A DNA stretch of 64,000 nt from an uncultured Myxococcales bacterium. Lineage in GTDB: Bacteria; Myxococcota_A; UBA9042. Numbering within the stretch: position 1 is the stretch's first letter; every line of letters begins with the position of its first letter. The DNA is taken from assembly GCA_937910235.1 (NCBI GenBank), contig CALENB010000329.1, positions 1-64,000 of the forward strand. Direction: 5' to 3'. Below the pieces are notes generated by a model. That model ran no database searches. It saw only the letters and a program-made list of their open reading frames with translations, and had not been told where the DNA came from. Positions 50,451 to 61,026 of the stretch are shown piece by piece. A program made the position numbers and the translations under genes.

Positions 50451-53400
50451 CTACCGCCGCAGCGCCACGGCTGTCGGCGACTGCAACGCGCCGTCGATCA
50501 ACGCCTGCACCGGCCCCTCATAGACGATAGTACCGCCCTTATCGCCGCCACCGGGCCCCAGATCGACCAGCCAATCCGCCTCCCGCAGCACGTCGAGGTT
50601 GTGTTCGATCACCACCACGGTATCGCCGCGATCCACCAGCTCGTGCAGCACGTCTAGCAGCTTGCGTTGGTCCGCCAAGTGCAGGCCCGTCGAGGGTTCA
50701 TCCAGCACATACAGCGTCTCGTGGCGGCGCTGCTTGGCGAGCTCGGCGCAGACCTTGATGCGCTGGGCCTCCCCGCCCGACAGGGTGTTGCTGCCTTGAC
50801 CGATGCGCAGATAACCGAGGCCGACCTTCTCCGCCAACGCCAGCGGCCGGTGCACCGTGCGCAAGCGCTGGAAGTGCGCCGCCGCCTCCGAGATGCTCAT
50901 GGCGAGCACGTCCGCGATGGTGGCGCCACGCAGCTGCACCCGCAGGGTTTGGCGGCTGTAGCGCGCGCCGCCGCACGTCTCACAAGGCACATACACCGTC
51001 GGTAGGAAGCTCATGTCGACCTTGATGACGCCCGCGCCCTGACACGTCTCGCAGCGGCCTCCTTTCACGTTGAACGAGAAATGCTTGGCTTTGAGGCCGA
51101 GGATCTTGGCTTCTGGCTGCGCGGCGAACTGTTTGCGGATGCCGTCCCACACCCCCAGATAGGTCGCCGGGCAGGATCGCGGCGTGCGGCCGATGGGGCT
51201 CTGATCGACCTCGACGACGCGGCCGAGGCCCTGCAAGCCCGTGATGTCCGCGATCTCGTCGTCCACGGTGATGGCCGCCGCGTCGCCGTGCACCAGCGGG
51301 CCGCCGACGCCGACCAGCAGGTCGCGGACCAGGGTCGATTTGCCTGAGCCGCTCACCCCCGAGATGCCGTTGAGCCGGCCACGCGCGATGGTCGCGTCGA
51401 CCCGACGCAGGTTGTTGCGTCGCGCGCCGCGCAAGCTGATCCGCGGAGAATCCGGCGTCACAGCGCGGGCCTCATGCCGCGAGCGCCGCAACGTCGGGTC
51501 GGCCAACATCCGACCGGTCGGCGAGTCGGGATCGGCGAGCAGGTCGGCCAAGGAGCCGGCGTGTAGCACCGCGCCGCCGAGCTCACCGCCACCGGGGCCG
51601 AGCTCCACGACGTGATCGGCGCGCCGGATCGTCTCTTCGTCGTGCTCGACGACGATGAGGCCGTTGCCCCGCGCGATGAGGTGATCAAAGGCCGCCAGCA
51701 GCCGCTGGTTGTCGGCGGGATGGAGCCCGATGGTCGGCTCGTCGAGCACGTATAAGACGCCACGCAGATTGGAGCTGAGCTGGCTGGCGAGCCGAATGCG
51801 CTGGCTCTCCCCGCCCGACAGGGTCACCGCGCTGCGGTCGAGGCTCAGGTAGTCGAGGCCGACGTCGAGCAGGAACGCGCACCGCGCCGCCACCTCTCGC
51901 ACGATGGGATCGGCGACAGCGGCGTCGCGGCTGCTCCACACCACCGCAGACAGAAACACCGTCAGCTGTTGCGGGTTCATCGCGCTCAGCTCGTGGATGC
52001 CTTTGCCGGCGACGGAGACCTCAAGCGCCTCGGACCGCAGCCGCGCGCCGTCACAGCTCGGGCACCACGCCAACCGCCGCCGCTCCTCCTGCTCGCCCTC
52101 GCGCAGCTCGCCCTCCTCCAACTCTTGCAGCGCGGCGGGTGTCTCGGCCTCCACCTTCGCCGCGCGCGCCGACTTGGGCCGACCCGCGATCGGCGTTGGT
52201 GTCTCGTCGGGCGCCATGCCCGAGCCCCGACAGTCTGGGCACCAGCCGCGCGTCGACGTGAAGCTAAACAGCAGCGGATCGAGGCCCGTCGCTCTGCGGC
52301 CCGTGGCGCTGCCGGCGGGATCGACCTCAAAACTGTGCACGCCGCTCGCCGCCGTGCGCACCCGCACCTGGCCGTCGCCTGCGTTCATGGCCGCGGTGAT
52401 GGCCGCCTCCAGCACCTCGGGGCGCCACTGGCCGGGGCGCCCCTGGACCATGTGCGTCATGGCTGGCTCAGGAGCGAGCACCACCAGCACATCGTCGATG
52501 TCGTGGGCGACGTAGCGGCGCAGCGGCGGCACGGCGGCGATGGGACACAGCGCGTCATCGATATGAATCCAGGTGCGCCCGGCGCGCTCGGCGCGCTCGA
52601 TGACGTCGCGATGAAAGCCCTTGCGGCCCCGCACCAGCGGCACCATGACGTAGAGCGGCGCGGTCGCCGGCAGCGCGGCGACCTGCAGCGCCACCTCCGC
52701 CGGTGTACGCACGGCCAGCGCGCCTTCGTGGGCGGCGGAGACCCGACCGCAGCGGGCGAACAGCAACCGCAGGTAGCTTTGGATGTCCGTCAGGGTGCCG
52801 ACGGTGGAGCGGCTGCCGCCGCGCGTGGTGCGCTGGGCGATGGCGATGGTCGGCGGCAGCCCGCGCAGGCTGTCGACATCGGGGCGGCTCACAGGCGGCA
52901 GATATTGGCGGGCGTAGGGCGACAAGCAGTCGAGGAAACGGCGCTGGCCTTCGGCGAAGACCACGTCAAAGGCGAGCGACGACTTGCCGGAGCCCGACAG
53001 CCCGGTGATCACCGTCAGCCCATCGCGCGGCAGATCGACGCTGATGTTGCGGAGGTTGTGCACCCTGGCGCCGCGCACCTCGACGTGGCCCGGGTCGTCC
53101 AAGGCCTCGGCGATGGCGAGGTTCGGCCGGGCTGCGATCGTCGCCGCTGGCGCTGTAGCCCCGTCCAGATGGGCCCGCAGCCACTGGCCGGTCGCCGTGG
53201 CGCCCAGCTCAGCGAGCCGTGCGGGCGGGCCCTGAAAGAGCAGCGATCCCCCGCCGGGGCCGCCTTCAGGTCCGAGCTCGACGACATGATCAGCGGCGGC
53301 GATCACGTCGAGGTGATGCTCAACCACCACCACGGTGTTGCCCGCCGCCACGAGCTTGCGCAGGCTGTTCAACAAGACCCGCACATCGTCGAGATGCAAC

Positions 53401-56108
53401 CCCGTGGACGGCTCATCGAGCAGGAACAAGGCCTGCTGCGTACGCTGGCAGAGCAGATGCCATGCGACTTTGAGGCGCTGGGACTCGCCGCCAGACAGCG
53501 TGCTGAGGGGCTGGCCAAGCCGCAGGTAGCCGAGCCCCAGCTCGCACATCGCCAGGGCCGGGCGGGCGAGCTTGCGGTCGTCGGCGAAACGCTCGGCGAT
53601 CTCGTGAGCTGTGGCGCTGAGGAAATCCGCGGCCGACATGCCGCGCACCTTCACATCGAGCACCTCGGGGCCAAAGCGGCGGCCTTCGCAGGCTTCGCAC
53701 GTGACCCGCACGTCCGAGAGGAACTGCATGTCGACGACCTCGAGCCCGGCGCCGTTGCAGACCGTGCAGCGACCGCCGGGCCGATTGAACGAGAACATCG
53801 ACGTGGTGTAGTCGCGTTCTTGCGCCAGCTCGGTCGCCGCCAAGCGCTGGCGCACGGCGTCCCAGAGCTTGAGGTAGGTCGCTGGGTTGGCGCGGCTGTT
53901 GCCGACCACGGCGGCTTGCTCGACGAGCACCACGTCATCGAGCCCGTCCGTGCCTTCGAGGCCACCAAACGCTCCCGGTGTCTCCGTGGGGCGGCCGAGT
54001 TGGCGCAGCATGGCGCGGTGCAGGACCTCCTCGACCAGCGTCGATTTGCCGGAGCCGCTGACGCCGCAGACCACGTTGAGCCGGCCGCGCTTGAAGCGCA
54101 CACGGCCGCCCTTGAGGTTGCGCGCCTGGGGTTCGATCACCGCCAGCCAGGGGCTCCCGGCGCCGAGCGTCGTCCGCTCGCGGTCGAGCAGGCGGGCCCG
54201 CTTGGCGATGGTGCGTGACATGTCGCGATCGGTCGCCGCCCGCTCGCGCAGCGCCTCGCCGTGCGCGAGCGGCGCCGGCGCAGTCTCGCGGACGTGGCGC
54301 CGGCCGAGGAGGTAGTCGGCCGTCAGGCTACCTGAGACGCCGGCGAGGTCCGCTGGCGGCCCGGAGAACAGCAGCTCGCCGCCGTGTTCACCCGCGCCCG
54401 GGCCAAGGTCGATGAGGTGATCGGCCGCGGCGATGAGCGCCGGATCGTGCTCGACCATGACCACGGTGTTCCCCGCCGCTTTGAGGCGACCGAGGATGCC
54501 AAGCAGCCGCTCGTTGTCGCGCGGATGCAGCCCGACGCTGGGTTCATCGAGCACGTACAGCACCGAGCTCAGCCCGCTCGAGAGGGCCGTCACAAGCTGC
54601 ACACGCTGTAGCTCACCGCCGGACAGGGTGCGACCCGGGCGTCCGAGCGTCAGGTAACCGAGGCCCAGCTCGCCAAGCAGCGCCACGCGGCGTGCCAACT
54701 CCGCGAGCGGACGCGCCGCCGCGCCACCGTCTGCCAGCCCAGCGATCCAGCCTTGCAGCACCTCGATGGGGGTCTGCAGCCACACGGGCAGCGCCGCGCC
54801 GGCGACCTGCCAACCGAGCGCCTCGGGCTGCAAGCGCGCGCCATCGCAGGCGGGACACGTCACATACTTGCGATACCGGCTCAGCAGCACCCGCACGTGC
54901 ATCCGGTAGGTGCGGGTCTCCAGCCACGCGAACCACTCCCGCAGCCCCCAAAATCGGGGCGCGCCGGGGAAGGCCGTGACGCGTTCGGGATCGTAGCCGT
55001 CCATCAGCCAGCCGCGCGTGGCTTCGCTTAGGTCGGCCCACGGCACCTGCTGATCGATCTCGGCGGCCTGGCAAAACGCGTCGAGCTGCTCTCGCTCCCA
55101 GGTGGTGCGCTCCGTCGTCCAGGGCTTGATGGCGCCGTCGGCCAAGCTCAGGCCCTCGTCGGGCAGACATCGGGCTTCGTCGAGCGCCATGATGCGACCA
55201 AAGCCGTTGCACGTCTCGCAGGCGCCGACCGGCGAGTTCCAGGAGAACAGGTTGGGCGATGGATCGGGGGTCTCGTGGTCACACGTCTCACAGCGCAGCG
55301 CCGATGACGCGCGGTGTCGAATGAGCGGCGCCGCCTTCTTGGCGCCGCGCGTTGGGGCGTCGGTCTCCGTCACCGCGTGGAGCCCCGTAGTCGCTGCGAG
55401 CGCGTCGCCCTCAAGCCACAGGTGCACCTCGCCGTCGCCGCGCCGCAGCGCTTCGTGCACCGATTCGAACAGCCGGTCGGCTTCGGTCGCGTCGATCTTC
55501 AGTCGGTCGACCAGCACGTCGACCGGCTCTCCGGGGGTGAACGTCTCCAGCGGCGCGACTCTCTGATCTTTCCATTGACGATGCAGCCCGGCCCGCGCCA
55601 GCTCCCGCAGCGCCAGCTCGCCACCGCTTCGGAGCTGCAGCGGAAAGGTGATCACCGCGCGCCGACCCGACGCGTGGTTGAGGAGGGCTTCCACCACCTG
55701 CACCGTCTGTAGTCGCGCCATGGGGCCGTGGCCATTGGGGCACGTCGGCAGCGCGGCGCTGGCGAAGACGACCTTGAGGTACTCCGAGATCTCCGTCAGC
55801 GTCGCCACGGTGCTACGCGCCGCGCGCAGCCGTTTGCCCTGCTCCAGCGCGACGGTGGGCAGGATCCCGGTGATCTCGTCTGCCTCAGGGCGGTCCATCC
55901 GCTCGAGAAACTGGCGCGCGTAGCTGCTCAGACACTCGACGTAGCGGCGCTGTCCCTCCGCGTAGAGCGTGTCGAACGCGAGCGAGCTCTTGCCGGAGCC
56001 GCTGACCCCGGTGATGACGGTGATCTGGCGGAGCGGGATGTCGAGGTCAAACCCGCGCAGGTTGTTCTGGCGTATCCCACGCAGGCGGATGACATCGGGC
56101 TCATTCAT
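50451..56108 (-). CDS. uvrA: Double-length UvrA-like excinuclease subunit (two UvrA units fused, four ABC ATPase cassettes)
   Basis: 1885 aa from ATG 56108; Walker A at four sites ([32 protein letters not shown]), repeated LSGGE signatures, UvrA CxxC zinc motifs ([16 protein letters not shown]). Confidence 0.9.
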   Translation of the reverse strand: MNEPDVIRLRGIRQNNLRGFDLDIPLRQITVITGVSGSGKSSLAFDTLYAEGQRRYVECLSSYARQFLERMDRPEADEITGILPTVALEQGKRLRAARSTVATLTEISEYLKVVFASAALPTCPNGHGPMARLQTVQVVEALLNHASGRRAVITFPLQLRSGGELALRELARAGLHRQWKDQRVAPLETFTPGEPVDVLVDRLKIDATEADRLFESVHEALRRGDGEVHLWLEGDALAATTGLHAVTETDAPTRGAKKAAPLIRHRASSALRCETCDHETPDPSPNLFSWNSPVGACETCNGFGRIMALDEARCLPDEGLSLADGAIKPWTTERTTWEREQLDAFCQAAEIDQQVPWADLSEATRGWLMDGYDPERVTAFPGAPRFWGLREWFAWLETRTYRMHVRVLLSRYRKYVTCPACDGARLQPEALGWQVAGAALPVWLQTPIEVLQGWIAGLADGGAAARPLAELARRVALLGELGLGYLTLGRPGRTLSGGELQRVQLVTALSSGLSSVLYVLDEPSVGLHPRDNERLLGILGRLKAAGNTVVMVEHDPALIAAADHLIDLGPGAGEHGGELLFSGPPADLAGVSGSLTADYLLGRRHVRETAPAPLAHGEALRERAATDRDMSRTIAKRARLLDRERTTLGAGSPWLAVIEPQARNLKGGRVRFKRGRLNVVCGVSGSGKSTLVEEVLHRAMLRQLGRPTETPGAFGGLEGTDGLDDVVLVEQAAVVGNSRANPATYLKLWDAVRQRLAATELAQERDYTTSMFSFNRPGGRCTVCNGAGLEVVDMQFLSDVRVTCEACEGRRFGPEVLDVKVRGMSAADFLSATAHEIAERFADDRKLARPALAMCELGLGYLRLGQPLSTLSGGESQRLKVAWHLLCQRTQQALFLLDEPSTGLHLDDVRVLLNSLRKLVAAGNTVVVVEHHLDVIAAADHVVELGPEGGPGGGSLLFQGPPARLAELGATATGQWLRAHLDGATAPAATIAARPNLAIAEALDDPGHVEVRGARVHNLRNISVDLPRDGLTVITGLSGSGKSSLAFDVVFAEGQRRFLDCLSPYARQYLPPVSRPDVDSLRGLPPTIAIAQRTTRGGSRSTVGTLTDIQSYLRLLFARCGRVSAAHEGALAVRTPAEVALQVAALPATAPLYVMVPLVRGRKGFHRDVIERAERAGRTWIHIDDALCPIAAVPPLRRYVAHDIDDVLVVLAPEPAMTHMVQGRPGQWRPEVLEAAITAAMNAGDGQVRVRTAASGVHSFEVDPAGSATGRRATGLDPLLFSFTSTRGWCPDCRGSGMAPDETPTPIAGRPKSARAAKVEAETPAALQELEEGELREGEQEERRRLAWCPSCDGARLRSEALEVSVAGKGIHELSAMNPQQLTVFLSAVVWSSRDAAVADPIVREVAARCAFLLDVGLDYLSLDRSAVTLSGGESQRIRLASQLSSNLRGVLYVLDEPTIGLHPADNQRLLAAFDHLIARGNGLIVVEHDEETIRRADHVVELGPGGGELGGAVLHAGSLADLLADPDSPTGRMLADPTLRRSRHEARAVTPDSPRISLRGARRNNLRRVDATIARGRLNGISGVSGSGKSTLVRDLLVGVGGPLVHGDAAAITVDDEIADITGLQGLGRVVEVDQSPIGRTPRSCPATYLGVWDGIRKQFAAQPEAKILGLKAKHFSFNVKGGRCETCQGAGVIKVDMSFLPTVYVPCETCGGARYSRQTLRVQLRGATIADVLAMSISEAAAHFQRLRTVHRPLALAEKVGLGYLRIGQGSNTLSGGEAQRIKVCAELAKQRRHETLYVLDEPSTGLHLADQRKLLDVLHELVDRGDTVVVIEHNLDVLREADWLVDLGPGGGDKGGTIVYEGPVQALIDGALQSPTAVALRR

Positions 56109-56280
56109 GGGCGGGCTCCGCGGCAGGGTCGAGCGGGACCTGTCGAGCCCGCGGCGCAGTGTGCGGCGGCGGCAAAAAAAACCCAACATACGGCAAAAAA
56201 TCGGTCGCAAAAGCGCGCGTTTCGCCGTCAGAATGGCTCTCTCCAGCCATACGCTGTTGACAATAAAGCGTAAAACAAAA

Positions 56281-56320
56281 GTGACAGGTATGTGACAGAA
56301 ACGTGTTGACGGGGTGTCAC
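56281..56320 (+). promoter_or_regulatory. Phased GTGACA/GTGTCAC repeat elements overlapping the -35 (candidate operator)
   Basis: GTGACAG at 56281 and 56292, GTGTTGAC at 56303, GTGTCAC at 56314: 11-bp spacing. Confidence 0.5.
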
Positions 56321-56333
56321 AAAGCTGTATAGT
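56306..56333 (+). promoter_or_regulatory. Sigma70-type promoter: TTGACG - 16 bp - TATAGT
   Basis: TTGACG 56306-56311, TATAGT 56328-56333, A/T-rich upstream stretch (aataaagcgtaaaacaaaa). Confidence 0.75.
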
Positions 56334-56466
56334 CGCCCTCGTTGAACGGCACTAAGGAGCTGATCGCACTGAGGGTCCACAAGACGGCATTCCTTCGCGG
56401 AGCGCAAGTCGGGGACACAAACCTCAAGGGGGGAGGCAGCGCTCGAAAGAGGCAAGCCAACCCGCG

Positions 56467-56476
56467 GTTCTTTGAC
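56467..56476 (+). promoter_or_regulatory. rRNA-leader-like boxA (GTTCTTTGAC)
   Basis: gGTTCTTTGACactc resembles boxA elements in bacterial rRNA leaders. Confidence 0.5.
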
Positions 56477-58037
56477 ACTCTGCAGAGCAGGTACCAGACC
56501 GATACGCTAGTTGAGCGTGCTGTCTCCAGGGAGACGACTCTTCGGAGTCGACTTCAAGAAGTGGCATGAAGCAGCGAGCCGGACGGGCCAAGAGAGCGAG
56601 GTATCCGAAAGGGTGCTCCGAAGGAAGGTTCAGAAAGCGCGAATCGAGGGAAGTACCGAAACCCATGAGAGGAGGGGGCGGCGCGAGAGAGCGCGAGGCC
56701 GAGAGGAGGGAGTCATCGTCAAGCAATTGGCGGCGGGTCACAAATCGAAGCGCGTGTGAAGACGTGACGTCGCCGAGAAGAGCGGGGAGAAATCCTCGGA
56801 GAGGCGAAAGCCCAAGAGAGGAACGGGTGTTGGGAACCGGGTAATACCGGTCCGGCGCAACGGACCTTGCTGATGCATGAATCCTCAGGGCCCCAATTTG
56901 TCGACACGTATGGCGGTCGGCGGCAAAGACTGCGGCGACGCAGTTCGAGACGTCGGAGAGTTGTGCGGGGCGGCACGATTAAGGGCGAAGAGGGCAGGAT
57001 GCGCCGTGAGGCGTGGAAGGCTACAGCGAGGGGGAAACCTCTGAAGGGAGAAACCCCATGGACGCTTTCGGCATGAAATAGGGCTGAAAGGTGAAGAGCG
57101 GAATAAAGCGTCAAGAGGTTGAGAAAACCTGAAGGCGCAGCGGAGCTGGGCGAGGTAAACCCAGTGTAAGTCGCTGCTTTTCACTGATGGCGTCGAAGGG
57201 GCACCAAAGCCTAAGAGTGTGTGGTTACGGATCGACTGGGAGGAAGTCTGAGCGGCGTTGAAAGCGGGGTTAAAGCCGCGGAAGAGGCCGGTTGGGTGGA
57301 GTCGCTAGGTCTGAAAAGGTAGTGAGCGCGAGGAAAGCGAAGGGGGAAGCAGGGGAGCGGCCGAGAGGTTGTGAAGCTACGGAAACCAAGCAGAACACGC
57401 GTGGGACAGGGCGAACCGCTTGCGGGGAGTCGTGAACGCAGTCGCTGCGCGGACAGGTCGAAGTGGAAGCTTGGGGCGAGAGTCACAGGTGAAAGCGTCG
57501 AGGTGGAGAGTTGGACGTGTAAGCGGACGGCAGGAAGCTCCAGGGCGGAGAAGTGGAAGAGGTGGCGTTGAGGGTCAGCACCGCGAGGTGGGGGCAGGAG
57601 ATGGCGCTGATGAAGCGGACTACAGGGGATGACGTAGCGGAATCGTCGAGGATAGACGCTGAACGCAAGCTGAAGGAACAAGAGTGGATGCCGAGGCTGA
57701 GTTGATTAGTCTCGGCAAGCCGGAGGGTGAGTACCGCGAAGGTCGGGAATGTGAAGGTTGTGCCCGCAAGGGTTGAGCTGGAGCGTGACTAAGGCCATGG
57801 CGGGTATACGAAACCAATGACGTACCAGGTCTCCGGTCTGAAGACGCTGAAGTTTATGGTAATGCGAGGAGTGGATACGCCGCAGGTGGTGACACAGGCG
57901 CGCGCAACTCGATGACGAAGAGTTCATGAAGGGCCAGTTGGCGCTAAGGGGAGACCCGAGGTGCAGGCTGCCCGAGTGAAGACACACGCTGAAAGGCGCA
58001 ACTCATGGGCGGTCAGTTCTGCCAGACAACCGGAGAG

Positions 58038-58068
58038 ACCCGGATCGCGCAAGCGGTCCGGGTTTTTT
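58038..58068 (+). terminator. Intrinsic terminator with GCAA tetraloop
   Basis: ACCCGGATCGC-GCAA-GCGGTCCGGGT followed by T-run (TTTTTT): 11-bp stem including one G-T pair. Confidence 0.93.
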
Positions 58069-58120
58069 CGTTTTGCGGCCGCTGGGTCTCGGTTGCGTCG
58101 TCGGCTGCGCCCAGCGTCCA

Positions 58121-58159
58121 GCGCGCCTTGTGCGCGGCGCGCCTTGTGCGCGGCGCGCC
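58121..58159. repeat. 16-bp tandem repeat GCGCGCCTTGTGCGCG, ~2.4 copies
   Basis: Read directly between the terminator and the next CDS. Confidence 0.9.
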
Positions 58160-58215
58160 AGCCGCTCGGCTACGTTCTATTTCCGTAGTGCTGGGGGGAG
58201 TGCTAGAACCCAGCC

Positions 58216-60066
58216 ATGAGGAGCCCTCGGTCCACAACTCGCTGCGTCGCCTTCCCCGTGACTCGACTACCCCTTGGTCTGGTGCTGGTCGTGATCTTGG
58301 GCCTGACCGCGTGCGCCCAGCGCCGGGACGTTGCGACAGCGCGGCCGGTCGTTGCGACGCCGGCTGACGCTGGTCCGGCGGGCGTCGTCGCACCCTCAGC
58401 CGTGCCCATCGCCGCTCGCCGGTCCGTCCGGGTGCTCGCTGCGACGCCGATTTTTCAGCTCGATCGCGTGGTCGACGTGAAGCTGGAGCTCGACGCGCAG
58501 GCGCTCGCCTCCCTGCGTAACCAGCCGCGAGTGTATACCCGCGCGACGGTCACGGTGGATGGCGAGCGCATGATCGAGGTCGGCGTGCGGCTCAAGGGGC
58601 ACCGCTCGTTTCGGGACCTGGGTGACCGACCGTCGTACCTGCTCGATTTTAAGCGCTTCTCACCCAAGCGGCGTCTGCACGGCCTGCGCAAGCTGGTGCT
58701 CAACAGCATGGTTGAAGATCCCACCCTGGTCCGCGAGGTGTTGGGCTACGAGCTCTTCCGCAAGGCAGGGGTGACCGCGCCGCGGACGGGGTACGTGCGC
58801 GTCACCGTCAACGGCAAACATCCGCAGCTCTACTTGGCGGTGGAGCCCATCGACAAGACGTTTCTGACGCACCGCTACGCTAACCCGAAAGGCAACCTCT
58901 ACGAAGGTGAGTACGGCTGCGACGTGAACCGGGAGGACGTGTGGGGTTTTGACCTGGACGCGGGCCGCGACACCAGCCGCGCCGATTTCAAGGCCCTCGC
59001 GGCGCTGATGCCGCGCGGCGTGACGGTCGTGTTTGGCGATGGTCCCGGCGGCGTGGACCGCGAGCAGGTGTTGGCGTTCTTGGCGATGAGCGTCGTGGTC
59101 GGTGATTTTGACGGCTATGAGCACCACCACAACTACTTCCTGTATCACGAGCCGTCGCGCGATCGCTGGTCGATGATGCCGTGGGGGATCGACCGCGCGT
59201 TCTTTGATGACGTGAAGCCCTACGCCTGCGAGGGGCTGATCGCGCGGATGTGTTTTGCGGACCGCGCGTGCCGGGTCGCCTACGTCGCTCAGCTTCGCAG
59301 CGCTGTGGGGCTGCTGGAGGCGGCGAATCTGCCGGAGCGTGTGAGCGCGATCGACGCCTTGATCGGCAGCGTCGTCGCGGCGGACACCCATCCGCCCCGC
59401 GCCGCCAAGAAGCGGCGGAAAAAGCGGGCTGAGCTGCTGCGATTTGTGCGTGGCCGCGCCAAGCAGCTCGCCAAGTGGACCGATTGCCTGCGCGGCGGGA
59501 AGGAGCGCGATCAGGATGGCGACGGCTACGGTTGCATGGACTGCGACGACCAGAACCCTGCGGTTCATCCGGGCGCGGCGGAGGTCTGCGACGGCGTCGA
59601 CAACAACTGCTCAGGGCAGGTCGATGATGCCCCGCAGTGCCCCTGCACGGTGAGTCAGATCGACGGCGTGCGGTTTGAGTTGTGCGACCTGCCGATGCCC
59701 TGGCTTGAGGCGGCGCGCTACTGCAAGGCCAAAGGCATGCACCTCGCGCGGGTCGACTCCAAAGCGCAGAGCAAGGCGCTGTATCAGGCCGGGCGGCGGG
59801 TGCGAAAGACACAGTGGTGGCTTGGGCTCAACGACCGGCAGGCGGAGGACCAGCATGTGTGGGACGACGGCACGAAGGTTGGCTTCACCCACTGGAAGAG
59901 CGGCGAGCCCAGTGACATGGCGTGCGGCGAGGACTGCGTCGCGCTCGCCAAACGGGCCAAGGGCAAGTGGTATGACAGCCATTGTGGGCTGCATCGGGCC
60001 TTCATCTGTCGGGCGCCAGACGCGGCCGCGGCGACGCCGGCGCAGCTCGTGGCCCCAGGCAAGTAG
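58216..60066 (+). CDS. Lipoprotein chimera: CotH-kinase-like domain + MopE repeat + C-type lectin-like domain
   Basis: 'VRLKGHRSFRDLGDRPSYLLDFKRF...LVLNSMVEDPTLVREVLGYELFRKAGV' (CotH); 'DGYGCMDCDDQNPAVHPGAAEVCDGVDNNCSG' (MopE); 'WWLGLNDRQAEDQHVWDDGTKVGFTHWKSGEPSDM..EDCVAL..GKWYDSHCGLHRAFICR' (CTL). Confidence 0.88.
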   Translation: MRSPRSTTRCVAFPVTRLPLGLVLVVILGLTACAQRRDVATARPVVATPADAGPAGVVAPSAVPIAARRSVRVLAATPIFQLDRVVDVKLELDAQALASLRNQPRVYTRATVTVDGERMIEVGVRLKGHRSFRDLGDRPSYLLDFKRFSPKRRLHGLRKLVLNSMVEDPTLVREVLGYELFRKAGVTAPRTGYVRVTVNGKHPQLYLAVEPIDKTFLTHRYANPKGNLYEGEYGCDVNREDVWGFDLDAGRDTSRADFKALAALMPRGVTVVFGDGPGGVDREQVLAFLAMSVVVGDFDGYEHHHNYFLYHEPSRDRWSMMPWGIDRAFFDDVKPYACEGLIARMCFADRACRVAYVAQLRSAVGLLEAANLPERVSAIDALIGSVVAADTHPPRAAKKRRKKRAELLRFVRGRAKQLAKWTDCLRGGKERDQDGDGYGCMDCDDQNPAVHPGAAEVCDGVDNNCSGQVDDAPQCPCTVSQIDGVRFELCDLPMPWLEAARYCKAKGMHLARVDSKAQSKALYQAGRRVRKTQWWLGLNDRQAEDQHVWDDGTKVGFTHWKSGEPSDMACGEDCVALAKRAKGKWYDSHCGLHRAFICRAPDAAAATPAQLVAPGK

Positions 60067-60099
60067 GGCGGTACGCCGGGGTTTAAGGCCGAGCGTCGC

Positions 60100-60999
60100 T
60101 CAAACCAACCATGGCGCGGGATCCATCTCGTCCTTCAAGAAGTCGAGAAAGGCGCGCAGCGTCGCGGAGATGTGCTGGGCGGTGGGGTAGACGGCGTAGA
60201 TCGTCGCGTCCGCCATGTGCCACTCAGGGAGCAGCCGCACCAGCGCGCCGCTGCGCAGATCTGCGGTGCAGATGACGTCGGGCAACGTCGCGAGGCCAAG
60301 GCCGGCCAGGGTCAGCTCGCGCGCCATGCCGAACTCATTGACGCAGACGTTGCCCCCGACTGTCACCCGCCGCACCTCGCTCGGGCCACGCAGCGCCAGG
60401 GTGGTGCGCAGCGTCTGCGAGCTGTGGAGCACAAACGCGTGACTGGCGAGCTGGTCTGGCTGTGTGGGGGCGCCGTGCGCGCTGAGGTAGGCCGGGGTGG
60501 CGACGATGAGCCGCTGGGTGACGCCGAGCTTGCGGGCGACGAGGCTGGAGTCCGGCAGCTGACTGGCCGCGCGCAGCGCCACGTCGAAGCCACCGGCGAC
60601 GAGATCGACGACCATGCTCGACAGGTCCAACTCCACCTGAACATCGGGATAACGTCGCAAAAAGGCCGCAATAATGGGCGATAAGACGCGGATGCCGAGA
60701 TCGACCGGCGCGGTGACCCGCAACCGGCCCGTGGGCGAGACCTGACTTTGGGTCACCGCGCGCTCGGCCTGCGCGATGGCCAGCAGCACGGCAGCGCAGC
60801 GCACATGAAAGCTGGCGCCGACCTCCGTCAGGTGCAGCTGCCGAGTGGTGCGGTGCAGCAGGCGTACGCCGAGCCGCGCCTCGAGCGCGCTCACTTTGCG
60901 GCTCACCGTCGACTTGGGCATCTCGAGCTTCTTGGCCGCCGCCGTGAAGCTGCCGGTCTCGACGACCCGTGTGAAGATCAAGATCTCGTTCAGATCCAT
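60100..60999 (-). CDS. LysR-family transcriptional regulator
   Basis: 'MDLNEILIFTRVVETGSFTAAAKKLEMPKSTVSRKVSALEARLGVRLLHRTTRQLHLTEVG' winged HTH. Confidence 0.95.
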   Translation of the reverse strand: MDLNEILIFTRVVETGSFTAAAKKLEMPKSTVSRKVSALEARLGVRLLHRTTRQLHLTEVGASFHVRCAAVLLAIAQAERAVTQSQVSPTGRLRVTAPVDLGIRVLSPIIAAFLRRYPDVQVELDLSSMVVDLVAGGFDVALRAASQLPDSSLVARKLGVTQRLIVATPAYLSAHGAPTQPDQLASHAFVLHSSQTLRTTLALRGPSEVRRVTVGGNVCVNEFGMARELTLAGLGLATLPDVICTADLRSGALVRLLPEWHMADATIYAVYPTAQHISATLRAFLDFLKDEMDPAPWLV

Positions 61000-61026
61000 G
61001 CGGCGCTCCGGGTGGTCGTCGCTGCG

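Larger units (their letters stand above)
56340..58068 (+). ncRNA. Candidate giant (~1.7 kb) structured non-coding RNA
   Basis: Promoter and boxA-like leader at 5' end, intrinsic terminator at 3' end; no credible CDS (longest ORF 156 aa, antisense, no domain); purine-rich, visibly lower GC than neighbours; many short hairpins with GNRA/UUCG loops. Confidence 0.7.

Noticed and set aside
51969-54218. 749-aa + strand ORF
   Set aside because: Antisense to uvrA; no recognisable domain; high-GC shadow ORF.
56228-57987. Short ORFs on both strands in the proposed ncRNA (e.g. 57211-57681 -, 56424-56741 -)
   Set aside because: No domains or plausible RBS context, resemble the spurious ORFs typically predicted opposite rRNA; interpreted as non-coding.
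56340-58068. Interpretation as a 16S/23S rRNA gene, RNase P RNA, tmRNA or group II intron
   Set aside because: None of the universally conserved motifs I could recall are present, length does not fit, and there is no intron-type RT ORF or domain V signature. A covariance-model search would be decisive.
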